A DNA stretch of 64,000 nt from Kappaphycus alvarezii (GCA_002205965.3 NADL03000478.1:1203001-1267000), one strand, 5' to 3'; positions 1 to 13,145 are shown, counted from the first letter of the stretch. Notes: generated by a model not told the origin, from the sequence alone. Numbers and translations are program-made.

Positions 1-370
1 CGAGAAAGAGGTTGATACAGGCAAATAGACGGCTGTGTCGACCTCAACAAAAGGGTTGCTCTCCACTGCCTTGTGCTTTCGAAAGAAGCCGGGAAGCTCT
101 CGTAATACTTGCTCTTCATTCATACTACCCTCCCCTATCCCCGGAGTGGATATGAGTGGCTTCATCACCCAACAGCTCAGCGATGCCTGATTGAGGCTTT
201 CAGCAGCCACTCTTTCTGCGTATCATCATTTGGCTCCTCTGCCCCCTCCCCCTCTTGCTGCTCCAACACGAGCCGTCCCGCAGCCGTCTCAGTCCGCAAA
301 TACAGAATCTTCTCAATTAACCACTGCTTCCTCGCAGTGGTGGGCTGACTCTGCCCAACGTTGCTCAGAA

Positions 371-1993
371 TTACAAACAGCTGGTCGCGCCGTATGGATC
401 CAGAGACTGTGACGTGCATTCTCTTATCGTATCCAACGCGCCCGTGCGGTCCTGCTCCTGCATGGCTTCGTCGTTCGTCTTCATACCAGTCTCGTCGACG
501 ATGAAACAGAACTTGGATCGTAGCTCAACTCGTGTCGCTTCTTCTTCGGCAGATAGAGGATTAATAAACTGATATAAACGTGTCCCCGCCAACTGATTTG
601 CCATCAACCCCATGTTTTCTTCTAATAGAGACGCCACTGCCCTGAAAAAGCCGTGTGAGGCTCGAGAGGTTTCCTTGAAGGCCCGGGCGAGAAACCAGCC
701 CGGCTCTTCCGACTGAAGAAGCGTGAGATGCGTGACGTTGGAGAGAGTTTGTTGAAGCTTCATGTTGATGGCGGTGTTCATGGTGGTGGAGCGCATTGAC
801 ACACCGCTTCCAGAAATATTACTGACGGTGTTTCTTTGGTACATGGCGTGGCTTGCAAGTGTCTTTTCCATGCAGGCACGATTCTGGTAGTTGTGTTTAG
901 GGACCAGCGTGAATTTGTGCATATCGAACATGGTTTGGTGGTTGTAGTAGATTGATGAAATGCGTTCGCTGAAGGATTCCCGATAGACGCCTGCGTGTAC
1001 GGGTCTCCCTCGATTGCCGCTCATTTTTCACTCCGCACTGTACACCGCGCGGCCCCTTTCTCCCCGATCCTCATCACCTTGTGGCGCTTGGTGATAACGC
1101 CGTCAACGAACATAGAGGGAAAATCTAGGGACCTTTTGTGCGTCCCCAGACCAGTGGCCCCCAATGTTTCGTTAATAAACGCTATTAAGCTCTGGGAGTT
1201 GTAACCGCGGATCGGATGCGAAGATAGGGTCGAACATGGGACGGATGGATCCATTGGTCGGTACTCCCTGCACGAGTTGTATAAGTCGCTGCCAGGTATC
1301 GAGAAACTGCTCACTGGGACGCGAGTAGTGACTGGCAATAAAGGTGGGGTTGATTGCGGAACAGAGGGCGTTGTTGACTGGTCACAGCGCCTTATGCGGG
1401 TTGTTGACATAGCTTAGGTCGGTAAATTGTGTCTTTGACCTCGAGCGAAGGCGCTGGTGATCGACTTCGAGGTTGAATATCGTGGCACCGGAGACGTAAC
1501 AAATGACGCGGTTGATGGCGGCCAGCTCTTGCTCTAGTGCAGTGATTAAAGCGTCCCCTATTGTCGTTATGTTTGACCAGCCAGTCCCACTTGCTTCCGC
1601 CCTCTGCCGTCGATCCCTCGTGCAGCAGAACGAGGACCAAACCTCGCTGTACCGTTTAGCAGAGATACCGAGATTGAAAAATAAGTCCTTGTTAAGAGGG
1701 TTAGCTATAGTTGACACGTTAGAATGATAAGAAACCGCAAGTATGTTCATGACAATAATACCCCTTAGCTCCGACATGTCTGACATTTTTTGGTTGCGCA
1801 GCTGCAGGACTCGATTAATGTTCGAGGTGATTTTTTCAACAACATGATCAGGTAGAAAAACGTTAAAAGTGTCCATTCGCGTTAAACTGGTGGCCGTCAC
1901 AGCCGATTCGGATTTCACAGAGGCCTCTTCCACAACAGACTCAAGAAGCTTGTTTGCCTCATTCATAAAGCACTCTGCGAGGCATTTGTTCAC
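371..1993 (-). pseudogene. Unclassified ORF set, probably transposon-derived, broken into three frames
   Basis: Three adjoining minus-strand open frames (1993-1382, 1410-1021, 1024-371) overlap at their ends and read as consecutive parts of one protein of about 540 residues with two frame changes. The N-terminal part is helical with a stretch like LPDHVVEKITSNINRVLQLR, the middle contains RGYNSQSLIAFINETLG, and the C-terminal part has WFLARAFKETSRASHGFFRA followed by FCFIVDETGMKTN. I do not recognise the family. It lies next to two DDE transposase relics and has the general look of a PiggyBac-type or other cut-and-paste transposase, but no catalytic triad can be placed with confidence. A cellular gene with short introns is an alternative. 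No promoter or terminal repeat was identified. Confidence 0.4.
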
Positions 1994-2096
1994 AGTGTCT
2001 ACCTCTATTGAAACAGGCTCAAAGGGGCCAGAGTATTCCCATTTGGACAGCCCACAAACTGCGGCCCAAATTCTAAATCTGAAAGGATCTCAACGG

Positions 2097-2234
2097 CTAG
2101 TAGTAATACGAACAAACCATTTCGTAAGACCACTAGCCGTTAGACACTTCCGCAGGCTACGGAAGCTAGTAGTATTACGAACAAACCATTTCGTAAGACC
2201 AATAGCCGTTAGACACTTCTGCAGGCTACGGAAG
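2097..2234. repeat. Two tandem copies of a 69-bp unit
   Basis: Bases 2097-2165 and 2166-2234 are near-identical copies starting ctagtagta and ending gctacggaag, differing at only a few positions. The unit length is a multiple of three, so it repeats a 23-residue segment in an open frame that crosses it. Just outside and within copy one, acggctagt (2093-2101) and actagccgt (2132-2140) are exact reverse complements. The repeat sits directly upstream of the Tigger-like transposase relic. Confidence 0.85.
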
Positions 2235-2389
2235 CACGTCACAATAAAAGTTTCACATGCGTACAGTACTGTACTCAGAAACAGCACATATCGACTCAAA
2301 AAGCGCATGCTACTGTACAGTGTAGGCGACCCACAGAGCTTTATAAACATTGAACCCATACCATCATCCTCTATTCTCTCATGCAAACA

Positions 2390-3968
2390 TGCAGCGCCAA
2401 ACCCTCACGCACCAGCAAAAGGCTGTCATCCAAGAGGATTTCTCACGGCGCAAAGCGGAGGAGTTGGCTCCCTCCCATGCCTACCTTGCAGCATGGGCTC
2501 GACAAAGGTGTCTATTGGCTTTTCTCCCTTCAAAACCTGTCATGTACAGACTGCTCTCCCAAAAAAAACACTTACCCTCTCCAACAAACTAATTCGCCGT
2601 AATAGGGGCGGCGCGCAACCGGCCTTGGAGAAAAACTTTGTAATCTGGGTCAGAGCAAAGTATGACTCTCGCCAATGCTTGACCGGTGCCGTTATTCGCG
2701 AGAAGGCGCTGAGGCTGCAGGATGCAGTTAATGCCATGCTTCCATCGAGTGATCAATTCTGCTTAAAGTTCACTTCAGGATGGTTGTCGAAGTTTCAGAA
2801 ACGTTGGAATTCTAGGTCTCGCCGATTTTATGGCGAAAGTGGGGATGAAGACCATGCCGCTGTGGAAACTGCTTTTCCACGCCATTGGGCTTTGATTTCA
2901 GAGTGTGATAGAAGTGATGTTCTGAATGCTGATGAGACTGGCCTTTATTATGCTATGGCTCCTGACAGGACTATTTCATAAGAACCTATGCCCGGCCGAA
3001 AAAAAGCAAAAGTTCGCTTAACTCTACTGGGTTTTCGAACGCGAGCGGTACCAGAAAGATGCCGCTCATGATTACTGCACAGGACCACCGTCCTCGTGCT
3101 TTTCGAGGTCAAAACGGACGGGTTCTTGGCTTTGACTACTGGAACAGTAAAAGGGCCTGGATGAACTCTGGACTTTTTTTCCTGGCTAGACCGTTCTAAA
3201 AACGTTATTAAGAGCCGAAATGGGAGGAAAGCCCTGCTAATGCTGCATAACTGCAGTGCGCCTGGGACGGTTCAAACTCTCTCGGTCTTATCACATGTTC
3301 AGATTGAGTTTTTACCGCCCAACATGGCGTCAAAACTTCAGCCGATGGATGCTGGTATAATTGTTACTTTAAAAACGCGCAATCGAAAGCTCCAATACGA
3401 AAGGGCCCTTGATGCTTTGGAGGATGGCACAGAAAAAATTTACAAGATTGGCCAACTTTTAGTGATAAAATTTATTCGTGATGTTTGAGATTCTATTCCC
3501 GCCTCCATCATCTTAAATTGTTTGGACGCGACCGGGGTGTTTTTATCTATCGTAGATGATGCAGGGCATGACATAAACCAATATGCTGTTGGAGAGGAGC
3601 GTGAGCTTGAGGAGATTGTTAATCAGATTGTTTCTCCTCGCTCCAGGATTTCGATTAACAATTTGCCGAATTGTGATGATGTGGACTGCTACGATGAGCC
3701 TACTCTCGCCAAAATGGCAGAGGATATAGTTTGGGAAATTCGTGAGGATACGGATGGAGCTGACACAGATGAACCACGTGGTGAGCCAGAAGTGCTAACA
3801 CCTAAGAAAGAGCAGTTAGAAGCCCTTTCTGTAGCAACGCGAGTAATTGAGGCCCAAAATGCTCCCAATTTCGGCGCTTTACGTTGCCTCCGCCGATTGA
3901 AGCGCGATGTAGCCGCGCGGACTGGTAGAAGCAAACTGCAAGTAACGTTAGATTCATTCTTAAAGTAA
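2390..3968 (+). pseudogene. Tigger/pogo-type DDE transposase, degenerate
   Basis: The reading frame starts at an ATG at 2390 with a helix-turn-helix of the CENP-B/psq type (LTHQQKAVIQEDFSRRKAEE, then PSKPVMYRLL). After a frame change it continues as a CENP-B-like DNA-binding segment and the start of the DDE domain, with the characteristic NADETGLYYAMAPDRT motif near 2930-2975. Further frame changes and stops separate this from the distal catalytic part (LPPNMASKLQPMDAGIIVTLK, about 3320-3375, typical of this superfamily) and an acidic C-terminal tail ending at 3968. The family normally encodes one uninterrupted protein of about 450-550 residues that cuts and reinserts its own element, so this copy is inactive. 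Terminal inverted repeats and a TA target duplication were not located. Confidence 0.8.
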
Positions 3969-3984
3969 ACAAAACATATGGGTT

Positions 3985-4590
3985 CGCTACAACCCAGTAA
4001 GGTACCATTGAACCCCATCTTTCCACATAAGAATATTGTCTATGTAGGAATATGGGATGCCTTTCCGCTGCTTATTGTTATATCGATTCATCACTGTAAT
4101 TGGTACAAGCGGTCGGCATTGGGGAACCAAGACACGGAGCTAATACTGTGCAAGGTTGTTACAAGGCCGACGCGAGATCAGCCAGGCGTATTTGACGGCG
4201 ATCATTACAAAATACAAACTTTTCTACATTTGCAATTGTCCTTACATCTGAACGTGACCAGTTGTAGCAATGTCTCCGTTAGACTACTGTGTAATAGAGA
4301 CTTTTCGCTGTCGCTATTCCAATTCTCTATTTCCCAGTGGTGTAGCAGAGAAAGTGCATCACTCTTGGAAGAATCTAGAAGCTGTGTGTAACCGGGTAGC
4401 AGTTTTATTGCTGAGTATTTATTTTTCTCTACAGTATTTTTATTTGACGTGGAGCCCCACGTCATCGTCTTGTTTCCTTAATTACGTTCTAGAAAGTACT
4501 GTTATTTAGTTACAGCTCTACTTTCTAGTGCTTTCTACTGAGATGGCATAACTCTGAGAGTTGTTTAGAAGAGCTGCCGTAATGTCTATA
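3985..4590. other. Intergenic stretch between two transposon relics
   Basis: Nothing convincing is seen here. The short open frames carry no recognisable motif. It probably includes the unrecognised ends of the flanking Tigger-like and Harbinger-like elements. Confidence 0.4.
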
Positions 4591-4599
4591 AACGGGGGG

Positions 4600-5447
4600 C
4601 TCATCTGGATTCTTGTGGGAATCCAGATATACTTCATATGCCCTTTGCCCCCAATTTCTGAAACCCACTACCGTCGTCTCTACTGTTCCTTTAGCAGCGC
4701 CCCGGCTGCCTCCCTCTCTGTTTCGCCAATCCCTTATCACTCTGACCGCTTTCGATGAGAGAGCCTTTTACTATCTGCTTGAGCGCTTTCAATTTTTATA
4801 TTACCGATACTCGCCGTATTCTTCTTATAAGCGCGTTCGAAGTCTAATTGCTGCGGAATACCTTAGAATTATTTTGACTTGACTCAAAACGAGAGGGCCA
4901 AAAAATGTGCTTTGCCTTATAATAGGATGAATGGGTCCGAGTGCTCTCTTTTTCTGCGACTTTACAGCCGTCTCTTGCTTAAGGTTCTTAAAAGAGACCT
5001 ATTGGCAATGTTCAGAATGCCAACCACGGAAGAAATTACTGCGTATCAAGAAGCCTTTATGTCTAAGTATTCGAGGATTCGAAAGGTTTATTATATAGCG
5101 GATATTTTGAAGTTTTATCTTGATCAATCAGATGACGCAGTTGTACAGAATATGTTCTATAATGGTTGGAACGATGATAATTATTATGGAAACATATTCG
5201 TATTTGCACCAAACGGCATCTTTATTATCTGTGCGATCAACGCATCTGAGTCAATGCATGATTACATCACTGCAATGTGCGGTGGTGTTTATGACAAGCT
5301 TTAAAATGTATTTGATCAACACAGCACAACCATGGAGAACAAAGTTGCAGCCTTTTCGGCTTTTGATGCTGCTGCCGTCCGGATGCTCCCGACTTGGCTC
5401 ATGGGTTATAGGTAAGAGCAAACGGAAAGGAGAGGAAAGTGGTAGTT
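4600..5447 (+). pseudogene. PIF/Harbinger-type transposase (DDE_Tnp_4-like), degenerate
   Basis: The N-terminal part is visible in two frames as FRQSLITLTAFDERAFYYLL followed by YSPYSSYKRVRSL (about 4715-4845). A frame change leads into the longest piece, 4879-5304, which contains FLRLYSRLLLKVLKRDLLAM, MPTTEEITAYQEAFMSKY and the core signature YNGWNDDNYYGNIFVFAPNG then INASESMHDY and GGVYDKL. These match the DDE domain of PIF/Harbinger transposases, which move elements by cut and paste. The protein stops early at 5304 and further homologous sequence follows in another frame to about 5447. The partner Myb-like protein normally encoded by such elements was not found, and no terminal repeats were identified. 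Confidence 0.78.
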
Positions 5448-5449
5448 AG

Positions 5450-8400
5450 TTATTGACGTAGGCGATAGTTTTCAGATGCTGGAGACAAAGAGGGTTGCTT
5501 AAGTTAGACGCAAAATATTTGGGAGCGTTAACTTTACTCCGCGCTTGCTTTAGGTCGATCCTACAAGATTGAGTTCTTTTGAAATATAATAGAATTCTCC
5601 GGCCGGTTAAAAAAGCTTAAAATTGCTAGATATCAGGAAGTTTTGCAGGCGGACCGAATTGGCGAAATGATTTTTCGCAATGTGGGGAGAACAGCCACGA
5701 GAATTAGCCTGAAAAGATAGCAGCTATATTGAGTCAATAGATACTGGCTAACGTATGGGATGGTCACAGATTCTGTAATACTGATAAAGTTTATTCTACT
5801 TTACAAGAAGTTGGCCAGAAATTTTTGACAACCGCACGCAAGAGTTGAAGCTATCCTGTCGTGTGCCCCGATGCGCACGGACGACGAAGTACATACGGTT
5901 AGATTTTAACCGTATAGTTAGGATGTGAGCAGTCCCCAGTAGATACTGAACGCATTAAACTTCTTCTTCTTGTTGAGAGGGATGTGTAGTATGCAGTGAA
6001 AATTTTCAGTAAATTGACACGCACGACACAACCTGCTGCTGCTAGCCAAGGTACACTCTCAATCCGATGGATTTAGCGGTTGAAACTGTTAGTGACAGAG
6101 GTGACCCTACATTAGTCGGCCAGGACTAAACTGTAAAACTACCGGCGACTGAACGACGAAAAGTTTCTATCACTCGAAATATCAGAAAAATCAAGGCGTC
6201 CTCGCACATAGCACTATTTAGAACTTATTACCAGGTAAATCAGAAATCTGATTTCTTTAGACCAAAGTATAATTTCTCTTGCATCTCTACGAAATGAAGA
6301 TTTTACCCTGTTGCGATTATGCCCATAAATCACCAAATACCCTGACAGTATCCATCCAGTAACCTGTACCAAGGATTTACTCTGTAAGAAGACATCAGTG
6401 CAACTTGTGCACTGTACCCACGCACCAGTGCAAACCATAAGATCATACCTCTTTGTACCAAGCCAATGACATGAAGCCATCGTGGCTATCTCGCGTGGTT
6501 CTCGAAACAATTTCGGAGCCTCCAATCAGCAACTACTTCATGCCCCTTGCCAATTGGACCAATGGGACTTTGTCATGATGTCTATTGCTGTCAGTTACAC
6601 TGATGGCTGCTACATGAGCCTTCAGAACGTTGTGGTTTGATACCTCTTGGGTCGCTTATTCTAGAACAACTTTGAACTCAGCACCGTTTGCTTACAATTT
6701 ATCTCTGCTGGTTTTGAGTACTTTTCCTACGTAAAACCTGGTCTGATGTTCCGGCCTGTCTACTGGAAGCATCACCTAACGGTTCAACCATCGATCACCT
6801 TTTGTGCTCTCAACACCTCACATATCCGGAAATATTAATGAAAAACAGAACAAAGTAACAGATTGATTGGACAAGATTATTTTTTATCTCTTAATCTTTC
6901 ATCGTTTGTAGCTGCGAGAAAACGTTTCTTCCTTTATCCCCACAAAAGATGGCAATAGTAATTTTTGGGTGCTATTGACTATGAGCTGTAAAAAAAGACG
7001 CAAGAGGAACTATATCAACAACGAAGTAAATATGATTAAAAGTTGTATCTATGCAATTTATGATAATCTTCGTCTTTTTGAGAATAAGGACAGGTGTTCT
7101 CGAAGTTACCTTCATCATATTATATTCACTGGAATCTGTTCCGCATAAAAAATATCCAATTGGTCGCTTTCGCTCCAAAGAATATTGCATCTGTTGTCCA
7201 TTTCGAGCCTTCCACTACTGCAGTATCTTCTCTGATATTTACAACACGTTCTATCTCCTTGATTTCTAAAATGGAGTCTCGAATTATTCATTTAGTTTGT
7301 ATTCGTATTTAATTGCTTTATATCCGAACAAATCATCACCAGTTTCAGGATCTAGACATTTTTTCAATTCTGTGGTTGCTTTTCTCATAGACTAACAGTG
7401 AGAATGATTTCCTCTGGATTTGAACATGGCTTCAGGCTACAACATCACGTTTATTTTACTAATTCATTGCCCCTTCTTGATTAAAAAAATCTTCATTCTA
7501 ACCTGTTTGTGTGCTTATCTGATTTTATTGCTTTATGGTCATTGTGTCTCGATTATTTTGAGCTTTTCAATGGGAAACTTTATCTATGTGACTAGTTTTG
7601 CTTAAAGCTTCGATTGAGGCACGAAATTGGGATTCTAGTAAAAAAGTATGTATAATTAATGGACGCGGTTACTTGATTCTGACAGGTTAGAAGGGATGAA
7701 GTAAATGTGAAATATAGATATTTTTATTTACTTGAAAACTAAGGAATAATATATATACGGGTCTTTGATATGCGTTCTGCTGGCTGATGTTGATATAATG
7801 GCATATAAAACTAAGTGTATCCTGATACTTTCGAAGCGCGACCACTGGCAGCTTTTTTCTTTTGAGTGATTAGCGGAGCTGAAGCTATTACATTGTGATT
7901 CATTGCATTGAGTATATATTTCCTAGAGCACTTAACTTTTGTAATGCTTTGTGGAAGGTTATAGAATACTTTCCGATTCCATTTATATACGCGTTTGAAT
8001 CTTTTGATTTCTCTGTTCTGAGGAAAGAGGGACTTAATATATTGAGATCAAAATCCAACATATTATATATGCAGTGCCCAGCGATCTAGGTTAACATGAA
8101 GAGTGTAGTTGGAGTTAATTTCAATCACTAGTGTCTATCCACGAAAGCATTTTCCTCTTATGAGGCACATTTTTTACACAAATAGGGTCAAAAATATTGA
8201 TCATACTATGCTTTACAGTAATTATAACAGAGAAATTTTTGGGACCGTAAATTTTTACTAAAAATGTAATCTAGAAGCGTAAATTTGAGTAAGCTGTTGT
8301 GTCTTTGTTGTGTATTTGCTCCGACTCAACATACGTTTGTCAAAATTCTCCATTTGTGCATACTAAAAGGATGAAATGTAGCAAATTAACAATACAATGG

Positions 8401-10815
8401 AATGCCATCGGGTAGGAAAAACCGAATTGTACTCCAAGCGGCATAAAAGTTATAGAAAGGCTCTTTGATCCATCTTTAGTTCTCTTAAAAGTACATTTTG
8501 GAAAAAAGGACTAAAAACATTAGTTTAGAAATGATGCTAAAGGTTCTCCCCATATTTAGGTAATGGGCGAATAGAAACTAGATATGGATCCCATTAACTT
8601 CAAAAATAAGCCTAATCTCTTATTCTGATCGAAGATGTCGCATAAACTGAAAAGAAGGTTGATATAGACATTATTGGATGCTTGTTGTCATACCGCAAGG
8701 CGATTAAATTCCAAATGTGAAAAGGTTTAGGGATAGAACTGAGTGACCGGTAATATTGACAATATGAGACAATTGTTTTTTATTTTTCACTACATTAATG
8801 TAACATAAGCAAATTTATACCGCTTTGGGCTTTTTGAAGGGAAATAAAAGCTACATAAACTACATAATCAGGTGCGGATCAAATCCAGATAGACGGCTGC
8901 TGCCGTACGTTTTTCAGGGTAGTTAATAATATAGTTACGTGTCTGTTAATGAAATTGGATCCCTCTCTACTAATAATTCCCGAAAATAATTCAGCGGTAC
9001 AGGGATGGAGACTTCTGTTAGAAGTATACCTTGTGTATTTCAAAGTTTCGTGGGATGAAAGTCGATTTTGAGACAATCAAAAATCACGGCAAATTTCGGT
9101 ATTAGAATCCAACAATAATTTTTTTCTGATTAGCTCTAGTTTTCGCCTCCATACCGCTTCCATACTACTAAGTGTCCGCGAATGAAAGCTTTTCAATTGG
9201 GAGTGTTAATTTTTGGGACGCTCTTATTTGTCGATGGCTAAGTTATACTGTCACAGTACGGTAGTAACTCGGTGCTATCGTAACTAAACAACAGAGAAGT
9301 AGTCTTATTGAAAAGCAATGTAAAAGTATAGGAATGTCATGCAAATCAATATTTATCACATGTATATAGGATAAAGAGTATGCTTTATGTCATTGCATTG
9401 CTTTTGTGAAGGTCTATGATTACGCACAAATGTTTCAAATACAGGAGGACCATGTCCTGTTGTGTTAGAAGCCATTAAAAAAGCGGGAACGATAGACTTG
9501 GTTCATATTCGATTGTTTGTGTGTTGGGCTCGAAATTTCAATCAAAAAACGAGCCATTTGTATTAAATTTCAAGTCAGTATGGTTGAATTTATAAAAAGA
9601 TTTCATAAATTTGTCCACGTTGGGACTTTCAACCATTACTTCAGTTTCAATAGAATTTAGACTGAACTTATGTATGAGTCTTCATCTTTAATCCAAAAGC
9701 TTACAAATCTTTGATACTCTCGGAAGTTCAGGAAATATTTATGGGTCAATCTATGAATATTCTTCGTAATCATGTTATCAAATAGGACTGCTTCCTTTGA
9801 AATACTCGCAGAGGGGAATGTAAGGAATAATGGGGGCCTATTTAGTTGAACTACTATAGGAGTCTCGGGAGGAGCAGCAGTATTGGACCCGACAAACTAG
9901 TAACTTAACCTTAAAATTGTAATAGTAGTTGAGTTCGCGGAAACGACGTGGTCGAAAGAAAAAGCAGTAGTATCATTAACTCCTATCATCTTTGTGAAAT
10001 TGAAAATATAAAATGCATAATAGGACCAAATCTCGTTGCAACTAAAAAAATAGTGTGGCCAACAAATGGAAGATTCTATTGATTTCCAGGAAATTTTCAA
10101 CGATGCGGAAAAGGCTTTCGTGGAGCACAAAGTCAATAAAAAGGAAAAATATATAGATAAATCATATCAAAGGTAGTTTTAATAGCTAAATTGATTGCTC
10201 TAATGCAAATGATTTGGTTGTATATAAGGCCACCAAAAATTTTCATTTCTTTTCTTATACCTGTAGAAATACTGGATTACGAATAAGACATTTTAAGTTT
10301 CTATCAATCATTATAAGAACAAGCTTTCATTCCAAAATATTCTATCTATGATTTTTCTGGCGTGCATAGCAATAAAGATAGGAGTTGGAGCTTTTCATAA
10401 AGAAAATAAAACTTCAGAGTGAATATCGTCATGATACGTGTCTTTTAGATTATTTCTACCTGAAATGATAAATTTAAGGACGAAAAAGCTCGGAAATACC
10501 AAACAAAGTTAATGATTTTCCTCATATGTTATGCGTTTCCAAAGCGCATCATTTTCACCATATATATTTTCAAGGAAATAGTTTGTAAGCGGGAATAAAC
10601 GCAAACAAATGATTATTGGCCCAAAAGTAAGTATTTGCTCCGTTCATATAACAATCACATGTCATTATTAATTTTGAGCAATTAATTAATAGCCAGGCCT
10701 CCCACTTTTTGTAGTACGAAATACTAGCTATTATTATATGAGAGCTTTATTATTAAAAGTCCATATTACAAACTGTTATCGGAGTATATTGAGTATCAAT
10801 CGGAAGAAGATCCTT
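5450..10815. other. AT-rich, gene-poor stretch
   Basis: No supportable gene is seen on either strand. Open frames are short and of low complexity. A somewhat GC-richer patch at about 6214-6800 contains a 103-residue minus-strand frame (6525-6214) whose end resembles, very weakly, the tail of a Ty1/copia integrase; I do not assign it. Bases 6830-10815 are dominated by A/T runs. Confidence 0.5.
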
Positions 10816-10825
10816 TAAGCAACGA

Positions 10826-10921
10826 GGCCATTTAGTTTAATGGGTAGAATTCAATTCTACTGTTTGAATAATTGATTAGGGAAATAATTTAGAGCGAGGG
10901 GCTGAGTTTAAATCCCAATAA
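10826..10921 (+). other. tRNA-like sequence with box A and box B matches
   Basis: TAGTTTAATGG at 10833-10843 fits the box A consensus of RNA polymerase III promoters exactly, and AGTTTAAATCC at 10905-10915 fits box B with one change (T for the invariant C). The D-arm can be paired with GU pairs. The box spacing is 72 nt, longer than an ordinary tRNA, so an intron-containing tRNA, a decayed tRNA or a tRNA-derived SINE head would be needed. The acceptor and T stems pair poorly. A chance match in AT-rich DNA is quite possible. Confidence 0.2.
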
Positions 10922-10929
10922 AATAACAG

Positions 10930-13030
10930 CTTGATAGATAACAAGTTTTGATGCCGCTTAGGTTCAAAATATAAGATAAAGTATATCCCTAGCCAAAAAT
11001 AATTTTAACAAAATGTTGAAGGGTCACTCCAACAGTGAACCAAAAGAATTGAGTACAAAAAAGTCTTTCGGAAAGAATTTATTTATAACATATCGAAGAA
11101 TCGCGCGTCTTATTTCAGTCGAATCAAAAATATATGTACTTCATAAGAATAAAGCCCAGTTCAGATTAATCGAGATGTAAAAATGATTTTCTAGACTAAT
11201 TTTCTTTCCTCCAATAAGATGAATACTGACATGAACTCTGCGGGAATGTTGAAACACCTCCAACAGATTTGGGAAGTCGAAGATGTGACGATATTACTTG
11301 AGGTCCTCGTAGGATGAGACTGAGAAAAGGTTGAATTACTCTCTGAATGAGTACTTACCTCCGAATTGGTTTACTGAGTTGGAATTTTAGTTTGTACTTA
11401 TAAATCATTTAAAGCTTGGTTTTCAATATTTACCAAAATATTGAAGCTTTTTGACACATCAGTGAGTGGGATTTGCCCATAACTCCTTCAAAATATTTTT
11501 AGTGCTCGTTCCCTGCTTTCGGCTGATTTCAATGCCCAATTCATTAAAAAAGTCGTACATGCAGAAAATCAGACCACAATAATCTGAATATATTGAATTA
11601 GATTGATTCACTTAGGCTCTTAGCAATGTTCTTTACGCAGGATATTGATAATGGACCACAGAAAATGCATATTATGTGCTTCATGATCTTTACTACAAAA
11701 GAAGAGTAATAATTTTGACAGAGGGAACCACACCGACTTTAGCAATAGGGTTTGTCCTAAACATGATTTCAAATGTTCCAGAGTCATATTTTGGGTTATT
11801 TAAAGATATATGAAGTTATGGAACATAAAATTGAATATTAATTTGGTAGGGAAAATACTCAGTTCTGCAATATAGTAATTCAGTCATGATTATGATTATC
11901 AGTGATGCTACAATTATTCAATGATTAATAATGAACAAATTATTGATTGCAAATATTTTAATCTCCAACATCCATTTATTTTTTACCCATTTAAAACCAG
12001 AAAACTTCCGGCCAACAGGAAATGTCACATCTTTAACCATTCATTGTAAAATAATATGACAAAATAATATAACAAAAGATTTCGCTCTTGCAAAAATTCT
12101 GCTTTTTGTGCTTCATTTTTGACTTTCACGTACTAAAGTTTGCGGGAAATTAATTAGTGTTACCCAGTGACGAATTTTCCTCTAGAAAGCACACCGTTAG
12201 TGGGGTAAATATAAATAAGCACATCTTCCATACATTAAAAAACCCAAAAAAACTTCCCTTGGCACTAAAGTTTCAGACATTGCAAGTAATATGTTACTTT
12301 TTCTCTACTAAATAAGTTTTTCATTCAGTGTTTGTAATTGAAAGCAGATTTTGGAACTTTACTGAAAGAAAAAGTACCAAAATGGCCCCAGAAGAGTATT
12401 TTTTCTAATATTGGTAATGGAAAAGTAGTGTAGGATAATTTGAGAAGAACTTAAGAAATGGTGTCCATCAATTTTCTGTTTTGTTTCGAAAAGTACTATT
12501 AAAATAATTTTTCGAATCTAATTTTAAATTAAAAAATTGTTAATGAGTATCACCGTATCTGTTTTCTCAAAATTCTCTAGCATATTATAATATGTTCACT
12601 TCAGAAAGTGTTTTTCGAAATAAAGGCATTTATATCATGCAAAAATTAATTCTCTGTAATGCTTTTTGCTGTGATTCTAGTATGTTCTGAGAATTTTTAT
12701 TGAAGTGCGGGGGTTTCTTTGCGTTTCAATTTGAATTAGTCTTCCATGTACATTTTATTGAAAATTAAAAACCAGGTCAGAACTTTGATTAATAAGCTTC
12801 AATATCAGCCCCGAAGTTTAGAAGTAGAATAAATTGTAGAAGTACTTAAGAGGTAAGTTTTGCACCATTTTCAGGTTGACTATCATTCCATGGCTCATGA
12901 AATGTTTTTTTTCGTTGAAAAAATGCTTTTCGGATACTTCTTTACGACTCATGCAGTGAAAACAAAGGGAGCCGAAAACTTACTGGAAATATTCGCAATT
13001 TAATTATTAAAATTTTATTCTTGGTATGAA
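10930..13030. other. AT-rich, gene-poor stretch
   Basis: No gene, RNA or clear repeat was seen. The sequence is A/T-rich with frequent stops in all frames. Confidence 0.5.
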
Positions 13031-13035
13031 AATAA

Positions 13036-13145
13036 GGGGGAAATTTTAGGTGTTTTAATATTTTAAGGATGTGGTCGGTTGGGGCCCGGAATATCTTAGA
13101 GGGTTACCGGTGATAGAAACTCCTATTTTCCGGCAAAGTTACCTG
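13036..13145 (+). repeat. Dispersed repeat copy 1 (paired with 52,811-52,920)
   Basis: The core ggtcggttggggcccgga followed by atatct recurs at 52,848 with two substitutions. The similarity runs upstream without gaps to gggggaaat and tails off downstream over about 60 bp. One frame of this copy is open and reads VGWGPEYLRGLPVIETPIFR and onward; the second copy reads VGCGPEY and then stops. This suggests the remains of a short coding segment, probably of a mobile element. The family was not recognised. Confidence 0.5.

Noticed and set aside
6214-6525. Ty1/copia integrase tail on the minus strand
   Set aside because: Similarity is limited to a few scattered residues and no other copia domain is nearby.
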